Source of the DNA: Amblyornis subalaris
Taxonomy: Eukaryota; Chordata; Aves; Passeriformes; Ptilonorhynchidae
Direction of reading: 5' to 3'
Assembly: GCA_018881555.1 (NCBI GenBank)
Contig: JACAXG010000079.1
Span: 956,409-1,020,408 of the forward strand
DNA length: 64,000 nt
The position numbers and the translations under genes were made by a program. Positions 39,461-50,723 of the stretch are shown in pieces (position 1 is the stretch's first letter; each line of letters starts with the position of its first letter). Below the pieces are notes generated by a model that saw only the letters and a program-made list of their open reading frames with translations, was not told where the DNA came from and ran no database searches.

Positions 39461-41774
39461 GCTGCTGATAGCTTGAGAAGTGTATGCATCATGATGAAGA
39501 GACTGTCAAATGACTGTCAGATTGTTGTCAACAGTCTGCCACTGTCCGGATATAGACTCATTATCCACTATGGAAGTGGATATGCAGGTGCTGCCATAAG
39601 CAGACTGTCCTCACGACAACATGTATTGCCCTCTCACTCTGAATTCAGGAGCTGGTGCTCTCCACCTCCTGCCCTAAGCATTGCACAGACTGGCAGGTCT
39701 GGCCCAGATTTTGCTGTTCACATGAGATTAAGCAAGCTGTATGGCCATATATTCAAACCATATGGAGTCCTTGCTCCAAGACATAAGTTTGCATAAAGCC
39801 ATAATATTATTCATGACACTTGATTGAAAATTCTTGCCAGTCTTCCGAAAACAGAGTTCTGAGTCTTGAGGACTAGGATCAATTGGATCATTGAACTCTG
39901 TAACCACAACACTGTCCTGAGCACATGGGAGGAATCAAATACCTACATAGTAAGATCAAAGTTGGGAAGACAGCAAAGGTGGGTTTTCCTAATTCTCAAG
40001 AGACTGAACAGACTGCAGAACAGACCAAAAAGAAAGCAAGCTCTGGCTAGAGAGGCATGAGTCAGAGGCTGACTGCCTCTGAGCAAGGCACACAGATGAC
40101 TGCTTTGCATTGCTTGTTACATGGAAACACATGGTGTGCACCCAGGGCAGCTGCTGGCACACGCTTCACTGCTGAAAAATGTGTAAGGAGGACATAAAGT
40201 CCTCAGATCAAAACAGTTCTCACATAACTGAGCACAGGTCATTCCACTGCCTAATGTATTGGCACCCTCTGTTACACACTGCCAACTGTTCAGTACAGTA
40301 CTCTTACTTTAAATATTGGATTTTTGGGTTGTTTTTAAACAGAAAGGACTCCACTGGATGTACAAGCTGAAGTACATACATCAGAAGGAACAGAAGTTTC
40401 ATCCAGGGCAGCTTGCATGCATCCATCATTTCTAGGGCACAGAAGAGTTAATTCTTCAACTTCTTTATTTAGATATGCAAGCCGAGTGTAAAGGATTGGT
40501 AGATTTCTTGTAGGACAAACTGGCATATATTACTTTTTTTTTTGTCATTGTCAGTGGTCTACCAATTCTGTATTTTAGAACAAATCTCTGACCAGTTCTC
40601 CAGTATGTATGGGTAATTAACATTTTAAGTTTTCAGTGATTATTCTTTTCTATTGATATACTAAAAATACCATCATTTGCTTATTTCTAAATAGATCTTT
40701 AACTCATTTCAATGCAGTTTTGTTAGTAAAGGACTTAACTAAATAGCAAAGGCTTCCATCAGAAACCTCAGCTGTCTCCCCTTCAGAGCAACACAGTTGA
40801 TGAAAAGGCACTCTTTGATATATCCATGTAGAAATAAAACATTTGTTTCATCTTTTCAGTACTCAATCATGATAATCCTCATCTTCTCTGCTAGTGAAGT
40901 GGAAAGACCTGGAAATGGGTTCTGCTTCCTTTTTGATGGTGCAAATGAGTGATTTCATCTTATCTGAGTATCACCCATTACTTTCCCTAGCTTTGTAGCT
41001 ATCCTGAATCATTTCCTTCTATTCTGTGCTTTCACCAAAATTAGAGAAATTGAAATGCTTTGAAGGATCAAACTTAAACACACTTGCACTGATGCTTGCC
41101 GTTACAAAGCTTAGAAAAACAGCTCTCCTATCTATTTGGCACTCACAGAAAATTCTTTGTGTCAGGAAGTGGCACTAAAGTTCCTTTCCTTTCCTTCTGC
41201 CACTCCAGCTTTGTTGTCTTTCTGACATACACTTATTAACTCTTCAACTGTTGGAGAGGAAGAAAAAACGTTGTGGTTTTTCATCACAAAGTCAAAAGCA
41301 CTATTTTTCTCTTATTCTTTATAACATATTTGCAAGTAACTTTTTGTGACTGTAACTTTCTGTAGTTTAACCATAACTCTCTTGCAGAAATGTTGCAAGA
41401 ACCAGAATGGTTCCCACCAAAGACAGCAGAGGGATGGGGAAGAGAACAATTTTAGTGCTGAGGCTGTAGTTACCTCCCTCTGATATAGCCCATGCACTTT
41501 TCATTTCACACACAACGCCTTCTTAGATGTTAAACTAAACCCTACATCCAAAGCTTGTATGTTCTACTTTCTTCTACTATGACTTTTGAGCAGTTTCTGC
41601 CTCTATCTTGTCTTTGTTAGATGGGTTTCAGATTCACTCATAAACTTAAACTAAATGGTTATTGAACAGAAAAGGTGAAACATGCTTAATATTCCGGACA
41701 TGCGGTTAGCCAGAAAAAGGGGAAAAGAAAGCTGTTGTCTTACACAGAAGCAAGGAGGAAAAAAAAATCTATCA
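39461..41774. other. gene-free stretch
   Basis: No gene or mobile element was recognised. Short frames here (such as 39473-39796) have no domain. Confidence 0.5.
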
Positions 41775-42110
41775 AGGCTGAAAAACTGTGGGCTGTTTTG
41801 TCTAGGGATAGGAGAACTGAGAGGAAACATCGCAGTGGTCTTCAAAGAGAAGAAAGGCTTCTGCAATGACAAAAGGAATCCTTGATGCCATGACCTTTGC
41901 GTAAGAAGCAAAAGTAATTGTATCAAGTTACACAAGCTGGAAATTTAGGTTAGACATCAGAGCAGACATTACAATGGCAAGGATAAATGAGCACTGGAGG
42001 AGACTATGAAATAACCACCAGAGAAGGTTTTAAAAAACAGTCTAGACAAGAAACAGCCTGGAAAGATATGGCTACAACTGAAGCCGAGTAAGGCCTCTCT
42101 TGAGACCAGT
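41775..42110 (+). mobile_element. ancient CR1-like LINE 3' part
   Basis: A strongly diverged sense copy. The CR1 order can still be followed: ACTGTGGGCTGTTTTGTCTAG, then GAGAACTGAGAGGAAACATC (normally GAGACTGAGAGGGGACCTTATC), then CAGTGGTCTTCAAAG, then GCTGGAAATTTAGGTTAGAC, then AAATGAGCACTGG. It looks much older than the other copies in this window and has no clear tail. Edges are approximate. Confidence 0.65.
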
Positions 42111-44221
42111 GCTTTTTAATGACTTTGTGATTCCGCACAGACTTGTGGCCTATTCGTGCCCTGAATTATTCCCTGGAAAGAAAACTAAACACCCAGAATT
42201 GATTTATCTGTATTTTATAATAAAACAACAGGTACTGAAATTTTTGCTCCTAATCAGAAACATCAGTGAGAAATCTTAATCCATGTTTTGTACCAGCAAG
42301 TACCTTTCCTCTTGCTGCTCACCAGTAGCACCAGCAGTGTGCTACAGTCTACTGCATTTTTTTGGCACAAAGACCTGCCACCACGTTTTCCAGAAGGTCT
42401 CATTTAGCACAAAGCGGTCCAAATTTGTTCCTAGTATGGAAATGATGTAATTGGCAGAGACAGCAACAGAACTGTCAACAGTTTAGTCATTTTATTAATG
42501 ACTATATGAGTGTTTTATCTCATATATTATGCAACTGTATTTATGACTGCCTAACTTCAATGACACCAGAAGAGAAATGACAGCACAATACAATGACAAA
42601 GGAAGAAAAACAAGCTCTTCCTTTAAACATGATCAAAAGATCTTGATTTCATGGTTGGGTGGCTGTTGTCTGTGAAGGGATCCTTATCATACTGCAAGTT
42701 ACGTAAGCCAGCACTGGCAGCAGAAAACAGTGGACTAAAAAAAACACTGAAAGAGAAATGCACAGCTTTCATGCACTGAGTTTGCACAAAGAGTTCACAT
42801 AAAAATCTGTAGGTAGAAAAAGCATTTTAGGATAACAAAAACCCCTATATTCACAAGAACAACATGCAAATCTCTGGAATTCTTGCCTTGGTTCTCAGGA
42901 ACTGCCAAGCACAGCTTTCTAATGTCTTGGTGTGCATTTTCTGGCTGGAGCAAGCCAGAAAGTCAGCATTCAAAAGCTGTATCTCCTAAGTGCCCAGTTT
43001 GCTGGGCGCACATCTGTCTGCATTTTGCATTGCTGAGGGACTCTTGACCAGCATTAACACACAGAAAAGCCCACCTGACTACTTTTGAGACTCATGACAA
43101 AGTGATTATCTGTGATAAAGGTGCTGTAATTTTACACAGCTGTAGAAAGGAGCATAGAATATTTCTGAGAGATTATCCCAGACCATGTGTGTTACTGGGA
43201 GACAGAGGAATGTGGGCACAGCAGGTCAAGTCTTAGTGAAAATCCTGAACTGCCTTGCATGGATCACTTGACAGTTTGAGAGGAACTGCCCACAGCAGCG
43301 TCTGTAATTTCCTTCTGGATTTTCCAAGGAAAAAAACTATTATTTTATCAATTAAAGATCTTATCTTAGAATTTCTGCTGCATCTCCAACACACAGCCAA
43401 AAAACAGCAATATGAACTTGCCCATACCTTCAAGGAGTCTGAGTAAGTTTCTATGAGAATGAACCTTCAAGCAACAGAGTGTCTGGAATGCTTTTGCCTT
43501 CCTACCTGCAAGGCAGCAGGAACAGAGAGGTGTGTGATTACGTGACTGTTTTCACTGGACTGTGGCCTTCCCAGCTAGGAGCAGAGGTAAACACAGAAAA
43601 AAGGCCAAAGCTTGTGATAGTTACCTCATATGTGATGGTCTCAAATGACTGTGACATATTGTGTATGATAGGTAACTGGGCCAAGAAGGAAGTTTTTTCC
43701 TCATTGTCTAGTATTTGGCTTCCACAGAAGTCCTCGAGTACTGGCCATTTTTCTCTCCCACAGCTGTGAAAAAACCAAACAAACAAAAAAAACCACTCTC
43801 TTTTTTTATTGCCACACTTTTTTACATTTTCTTCTTACTTCAGAAATATCCTCCTAGGATGATGTGTGCATTTCACTTTTAGCCAGTGTCTCTGCCATAA
43901 TAATATCACAGTGACATAGCATTTATTGAAAATGACAGTCTGACAGATGGAAAGGCAAACCCTTTAATCCTAGTTCTTGACAGTGTAGTACATTGCACAT
44001 CTGATGCCAAAGAATGTTTTCCTCATGTATGCAAATACATGTACTCCCTGAAGCCTTCAAACTCCTAAAGCTATGATGGAGGTGTTTCAGTTGCAAAAAA
44101 TACCATGCACCCTCAGATGGTCAATAAAATGTCTTTGATAGTTATTTCATGATACAGCACCTTCCTAGCTGAAGAGTTAGAAAGCAAGGAAGATGGAAAG
44201 AAAGAGAAAGAAAAAGACAGA
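42111..44221. other. gene-free stretch ending in a purine tract
   Basis: No gene or clear repeat. The last 45 bases (about 44177-44221) are almost entirely purine (GGAAAGAAAGAGAAAG type) and directly abut the 5' truncation point of the following CR1. Confidence 0.5.
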
Positions 44222-45562
44222 TTTTGAGGAGAAGTTATCAAAAAGTTCTTCCATGCAACTGTCAGGGCACAGCAGCTGACGCTGTTAAGAGGCTACAGGA
44301 GATCACACGGCATGTACAGGACAACCAGAGGATCAGGTCCAGTCAGCATGAGTTCGTGAAAGGCAGGTTCTGCTTGACCAACCTGATCTCCTTCTATGAC
44401 AAGGGGGACATGNTCAGGGGATGAAGAAAAAGCTGTGGATGTTGTCTACCTGGACTTTAGTAAAGCCTCTGACACCATTTCCCACAGTATTCTCCTAGAG
44501 AACCTGCTCATGGCTTAGATGGATGCACTGTTCACATGGGTAAAAAACTGTCTGGATGGCTGGGCCCAGAGACGGTGGTGGATGGAGTTACATCCAGCTG
44601 GCAGCCAGTCATGAGTGGTGTTCCCCAGGGCTCAGTACTGGCACCACTCCTGTTCAATATCTTTATTGATGATCTGGGCGAGGGCCTCAAGGACCCTCAG
44701 TCAGTTCACAGACGATACCAAGCTGGGTGGGAGTGTTGATCTGCTGGAAGGTAGGAAGGCTCTACAGAGGGATCTGGACAGGCTGGGTTGATGTGCTGAG
44801 GCAAACTGTATAGGGTTAATCAAGGTGAAGTGCCAGGTGCTGCACAACAACCCCAGGCAGAACTACAGGCTGGGGGAAGAGTGGCTGGAAAACCCTGCAG
44901 AAAGTCCTGCAGAAAAGGACCTGGAAGTGCTGGTTGACAGAAGCTGAACACGAGTCAGCTGTGCCCAGGTGGCCAAGAAGGCCAGTGGCATCCTCACCTG
45001 AATCACCAGTATTGTGGCCAGCAGGACCAGGGCAGTGATTGTCCCCCTGACACCAGTGAGGCCACACCTTGAACCCTGTGTTCAGTTCTGGGCCTTTCAC
45101 TACAAGAAGGACATTGAGGCACTGGAGAGAGTCCAGAGAAGGGCAACGGAGCTGGTGAAGGGTCTGGAACATAAGTCTTACAAGGAGTCAGTGAGGGAGC
45201 GGGGGTTGTTTAGCCTGGAGAAAAGAAGGCTCAGAGGGGACCTTATCACTTTCTACAGCTGCCTGAAAGGAGGTTACTCCCACATAAAAAGTGATAGGAC
45301 AAGAGACTACAGGCTCAGGTTGTGCCAAGGCAGGTTCAGATTAGATATTAGGAAAATTTTCTCCATTGAAAGGGTTGCCATGCATTGGAACAGGCTTCCC
45401 AGGACAGTGATGAAATCACCATCCCTGGAAGTGTTTAAAAACCACATAGATGTGGTGCTTAGAGACATGGTTTAGTAGTGGACTTGACAGTGCCAGATTA
45501 ATGGTTGGACTTGATGATCTTAGACATCTTTTCCAACCTTAATGATCGTATGATTCTATGAG
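44222..45562 (+). mobile_element. CR1 LINE, 1.3 kb with reverse transcriptase and 3' tail
   Basis: The longest CR1 copy with an intact 3' end. Translated pieces in changing frames follow the CR1 RT: RIRSSQHEFVKGRFCLTNLI, then VDVVYLDFSKA-type sequence (44430-44480), then [20 protein letters not shown] at about 44610-44670, then the catalytic FADD-type box decayed to FTDD (about 44703). The C-terminal part [21 protein letters not shown] to DVVLRDMV ends at a stop at 45473-45475. The 3' UTR (CTTTTCCAACCTTAATGATC) ends in the tail CGTATGATTCTATGAG. Frame breaks and an N at 44413 make it inactive. Confidence 0.95.
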
Positions 45563-46796
45563 ATAAAATGGTCTTTCATGGAACATATTTCAGGTCATCA
45601 AGTGCCAGAATTAGGAAATCAGAAAAATAAGATGCACAAGCAATTTCTCTCTTCACTGTGCAAAGAAAAATGCACATTTTTCCCAGAAAACAATAATTAG
45701 GCTGAAAGGAAAAGAAAAAAAGGTAAAAAACAGCAACAATTCCTTGGGGGTTATTTTTTTATGCTTATTTCTATATAACAAATATGGATAAATTCAAAAT
45801 GTAGGGTAGGAAATATAAGTTACAAATGCTTTGACAATCCCTTCTCTGAATCAGAATTCACAATTACTGTCCGAATTATACTTAAAGGCTTAAATAGCAC
45901 AGTATAACATATTTTTGTGATCCTATGCACTGGAGGATCATCAGAGGAATTTCCAAGCCAAAAGTTTGGAAACTTAGAAGACATGCAGGAAAGATATACA
46001 CTTCAAGTCAGTGCCTTTNAGAATAACCTCAGAACCATGCAGTGAAATATGTAACTGTTTAGTTGCTGCTTGCCCTAAATACATTGCTTTACCAGGATGT
46101 CAGAAGCTGGGACTCAAGTGAGGAGTCTCCACTCAGAGGGTCTCTCGCCCAACCCGTTGCCTCTCGCTGAAGTGAGGAACACACATAGCTTGTGTACACC
46201 CACTGCCCCACAAATCATGCAGAGCAGCCGCCCCATAAATTTAGAGAGGGGTGGAGGTAGGAAGTATTTAAGCTGGGAATTGGGGAAGGGAAGGAAAGGA
46301 AACCACTGCACTTGGACTTTGATGAGGAAACAGAAGGGTGAACTGGAAAAAGAGGAGGTCTTTTGGGGAAATTCATTAGATGAGATGGGGTAGTACAAGC
46401 AGCACAATTAAACTTGTACGGGTAAAACGCTTTGCAAATTAAATGCATGTGCATGACTGAAAGCCTGTAAGAAGCCTCAATGTAACTTAAATACTGAAAC
46501 AAAACATTTTTGGACCACTGTACACAGAAATAACACCCAACTTATGCAGAATGGGTTCTCTGTTCTGGATGCAGTAGGACCATACTTTTTCTCTGTATTA
46601 CCTTCTCTGTATCTCTCTAGCAGTTCTCTCCCAAAAGCACATCTTCACTTTTCTCTTAGGTTGTCTCAGATTTTCTTTGTATTTCCAGCTTACACTGGTT
46701 TTCCACAGCATTGACCAATAGAATGTTCTTCTCAGCTCGCTGCTTCTGTGTCAGGAATGTTCCCCATCTACAGATAAATCTGAAAGCCAGCAAATT

Positions 46797-46866
46797 TTAA
46801 TTTTCTAATTAAATTTTAACTTTATATAATAATATTTAAAATTAAATTTTAATGTTATAATTAAGT
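46797..46866. repeat. AT-rich low-complexity block with inverted repeat
   Basis: Almost pure A/T sequence in which AATTAAATTTTAA occurs twice and is close to its own complement, so the block could fold into a hairpin. It contains no coding signal. Confidence 0.7.
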
Positions 46867-46872
46867 ATTTTA

Positions 46873-46990
46873 TAAGAATACAAGAACAGTTGTGATGAAT
46901 CAAACCAAAGGTCCATCTATACCAGTAGATTCTATGATGGAAAGAGGAATTGAGCGTTGTGGGTGCTACTTGTTTCTGAATTGGAAGCAT
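46873..46990 (+). repeat. ancient amniote dispersed repeat (unnamed)
   Basis: The series AAGAATACAAGAACAG, CAAACCAAAGGTCCATCTA and CCAGTAGATTCTATGATGG resembles an old interspersed repeat that is common in reptile and bird genomes (usual form: a 'catactggatcagaccaaaggtccatctag' type core, here diverged). I know the motif but not a reliable family name. The right edge is unclear. Confidence 0.45.
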
Positions 46991-49313
46991 CTGAAAGGAT
47001 GGAGGCAACCGTCCCTTATTACTAGTCAAAGAGCATTTGACATATCCNCAGAATGAACAGAGGTCTTCTTTAAGTAAGTGGCCATTTATACACAAAAAAC
47101 CATCCATGTGATTTGTTCTCAGTACACCCCTAATATACATCAGTGAATCAGTTAAGAGCTGACTCCTTCCAACCATTTGTGGCCTCTTGTTTGTGGATTC
47201 ATGCCTTGCTTAAATTGAAATCAGCAGGAGCATCTACTCCTAGACATAATCTGGCTCTGTCAGTTGCCAACAGCAATTACAGGAACTCATGGGGAACATT
47301 GGCTGCAGGTTACTGAAACAGATGTCAGTTGTAACAACACAGGCATGAGACCGAATTTCAGAGTGCAGGCAGCCCAACGTGCCATATGCAAGTTCCAACA
47401 GGTCCAGCCACAAATCAAACCACCAGCTAAAAATCACAATTTGCAACCATCATTCATATTTAGAGCAAGCCCAACTTTCATCTGCCTCATGGAATCACAT
47501 ACATATTGCAGTACTAAAATGCTTTTTTTATCTCCTATTAAGGCTTTTTAGCCTTACTAGAAGGATGAAAAGTAGAGAGGTGGAGATGTGACAAAAAGCA
47601 ATTAGAAACACAGGCTCATTGCTATTGCAGGAGGACAGTCATTCTAGGAGTAAGGCTAATAAAATTTAAAGATTAATAGTACTGGCAGATTTTTTTTTTA
47701 ATTTATTGGATTTTAAAGCAAATGCCAAAAAGATATTTCTGCAAGTTTTTGCTATTATCACTCTCAAATGTGCACCCTTTATAATTCACATCTCTGCTCT
47801 GCATAGGTGAAAAGAGGAAAACATTTTGAAAACACTAAATATGCTAATCCAAATAATCACGTTGAGATCTGGCCTGAGCCTGCCCCACCTTGTTTTCTAT
47901 TCAATCTTATGGTCACAAGCAGAGTCCCCTGTTCCTCCAAGGTAAAAAGCCCTAAGGTGAGGGCAGGATCAACACAGCTGAGTGAGTTTTATCAGCTTAG
48001 ACTGCAGCACAAGTCAGGCCCAGATCTACAAATTCTTCTAACACTTTACAAACCCACTGGTCATCCCAGCTCCCAGAGGATGTCCTGTACTCCCTGAAAG
48101 TACCCCTTGTCCCATAAGGAAAGCCACAGGAGGTAATATGTAGCCTGTTTTCTGCACTATCTAAACACCTTGGGAGAATTATAGGGCAGCCTGAAGAAAA
48201 CAGCTCCCCATGTATTGACTGTTGTCCCACTACACACGGGCAGCAACCAGCCTGAAACTTCTGAAAGGAGTTCAGCACAAAGTACATGTTTTTCACTAAT
48301 GGACAAAATATTTGTATCACTGATAACATACAAATTAACTGAAATGAGCCATTGTCGTAAACATTGCCTATGAAAAAGATGAGTTTTATATGTAGCTAAG
48401 CAAATAACTCACTGAAAACTGTCTTTAGCTTCTGCCTACATCGTTGAAACCAAGACTAGGAGAGGCCCTATCCTTCCTGCCAGAGAAGGACATCAAGCAC
48501 AGTAAAGCCTCATCAGGGAAAGACTATGAGAGAAAGGTGGAAAAAGAAACAGCGTGATCTTTAAGGATGGCACACTGAGTGTGGAGAGGCAAACTCATAT
48601 AAAGCCTTGTGTGCGAACTCTTAATCAAAGAGCAGTGACATACTCCAACTCCCTGCTCGGGTGAGCCTGTGCCATTCTTACGTCCATGCCCACAATTTTT
48701 GTCAAATTGTCTACAGGTGCAACTCCAAGTGTCAGGAAAGCTTAGCAAACAGTAGCCATCCTGAATATTTGCGTGTGCTTTCCTGCTTTTTCTACTTTGT
48801 AACTATGTGATTTGTTCCCCTGTGCTCCTAGAAGATGCAGGAGAGGCTGGAGTGTTGGATACATTCTGCCTGCTCTGCCTACTTAAGCCACATCCCAGCA
48901 CAGTTTCAAGCTTCCCCAACTGCCTGCTAAAAACAAATTTAAAACGAAAGGTAATGTCAACCACAAATGTAATTCCTTTCACAAAATGCACTAACCTTGA
49001 AGTGAGTTAAGACACGAACATTTTTTCAAATTCTCTACTAGTATTATCCCATCTGTAGAGTATGAATAGGTTTTATAGGTTTTGTAGTAAATGGGTTGCA
49101 TTTTGTATATTTTTAGAACTTAAAAAAAGAATATGTATTTGGAAAGCCTGACTCTGCAAGGACTTTGTTGAAGAAATAAAGGATGCAGTGTTAGAGAGCC
49201 AGGGACAATTCTGGCCTCAGGTCTTTCACCTCCTCTGCAGCTGATCACCACCCTCTTGGCTTGAGAGGTGGCAACAGAAATCCGACAAGTCAAATAAAAG
49301 AATGAACTATTTT

Positions 49314-49409
49314 ACATATATATATGTGTGTGTGTGTGTATATACATATATATATATCCCAAATATATATACATGTGTATACATATATACCATCAAAGTA
49401 TATATATGC
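49314..49409. repeat. compound TA/TG microsatellite
   Basis: Alternating TATATA, TGTGTGTG, TATACATATATA and ATACATGTGTATAC runs, with a second TATATATA run near 49400. Probably length-variable. Confidence 0.9.
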
Positions 49410-50398
49410 CAAACCATTAGTTTGGTACAATAAAATATAATATCTGGAGGCTTTGTCATGTCCAAATATTCTCTCATCCCATGTTTCACCACACGACTGC
49501 CAAAAACTTAAGGTAGTTTTAAGACATATAAATAAATTTCTAAAGGGAATATTTAACTTTGTTACAATTTATATCTCTCAAAGTTCAAAATTATACTAAT
49601 AAGTTCATGAGAATGACAAGTGCTTTCCAGTGCCAAAGTCTGAGGGAAGTTTTGCCTAGTCCCAGGATAGGGATAGAATGCGTGGGAACAGCTACACACC
49701 TGCATTCCTATAGGAGATCCCTAGGTCCTCACATGAGCACAAAAATCCCACCAAAACCCCAGTTAATTATGCGTTAAGAGAGAAAAGGGGTTTGTAATGG
49801 GGGTCACTTGGACATCAGCTGTTTTGTTCCTGGAACAGGTACATATACAAGCACAAATGGTACAGTCAGCAGAGAACAGCCCACCCTCTGGTGACAGGCA
49901 GCTGCTCTTGTTTGTAGCGATTATAAAAAAGGAATTCTGCTGGGAGAAAAATTTGTGTAAGCCTTCTCTGTTTTCTCAGTGCTTTCGTAACATCCCCAGG
50001 TCGGGAAAGAAGTATTACTTTCCCTTTCAGGAAACAGTGACCCAGGAAGGACCTACACTTCGGCAGCTGCACTGCGCGATAACCATTTTCTAAGCCCTAC
50101 TTGATAATAGGCTGCTGCAGCCATGTGTGAGTAGACTGAGAAAGTCTCTAGTTAAAATGGTAGCAAAGAAAATACCAAGTGAGCCCAGATAAATATCCAT
50201 CAGCAGTTTGCTGTACATCCTGCAAACTAGGTGTAAATATACTTCTGATCTGCTCGAGCCATACCTCAGCCTAGACAGAGAGAAAGGCCCACACGGCAGA
50301 GGACACCAGCGGAGTTTCCAAAAATAAATTTCTGTGTATTGAAAGAAATTAGCTGTAAAAAATAATATATGAATTCCACTTTACTGGAGTGTATTCTA

Positions 50399-50460
50399 TA
50401 GATAGCTACAGATATAGATATAGATACAGATATTCATATAGATACAGATAGATATATAAA
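50399..50460. repeat. GATA-type microsatellite
   Basis: Imperfect tandem array of GATA/GATACA units (GATAGCTACAGATATAGATA and so on). It lies about 70 bases before the CpG island. Confidence 0.85.
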
Positions 50461-50532
50461 TACCAACATTAATTTTTTCAAGGAGTATAAAATGGATTCT
50501 TTGTGTTTCATGCCAGCTGTTGACACAAAGAC

Positions 50533-50723
50533 AGGCGGCGGTCAGACTGAGGAATTGCAGCTTTCTGGGGCTCCTCTCCGCGCACCGCGTCGGGGCGCGC
50601 TGTGCGTGAGGGCGGCGGGCGGGTCGCTGCTGCCCCCTGGCGGCCGCGCCGCGCCACCGTCCCCCGGCGCAGCGCAGCCGGGCCGCTCCACACGGTCACA
50701 CCGCCCACAGCGCGGCACTCGGG
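50533..50723. promoter_or_regulatory. orphan CpG island
   Basis: About 190 bases of very GC-rich sequence with about 30 CpG dinucleotides by hand count, embedded in AT-rich desert. No repeat family was recognised in it. It is not attached to a visible exon. The small frames through it arise from the base composition. It contains a CTCF-like motif and could be an enhancer, an insulator or the start of a non-coding RNA or distal first exon. Function is inference; the composition is directly visible. Confidence 0.75.
50630..50645 (-). promoter_or_regulatory. CTCF-like binding motif
   Basis: The minus strand reads GGCCGCCAGGGGGCAG, matching the CTCF core CCRSYAGGGGGCR-type consensus at nearly every position. 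It is placed centrally in the orphan CpG island. Confidence 0.55.

Noticed and set aside
49307..49492. 61-codon minus frame
   Set aside because: Translation of the TA/TG microsatellite.
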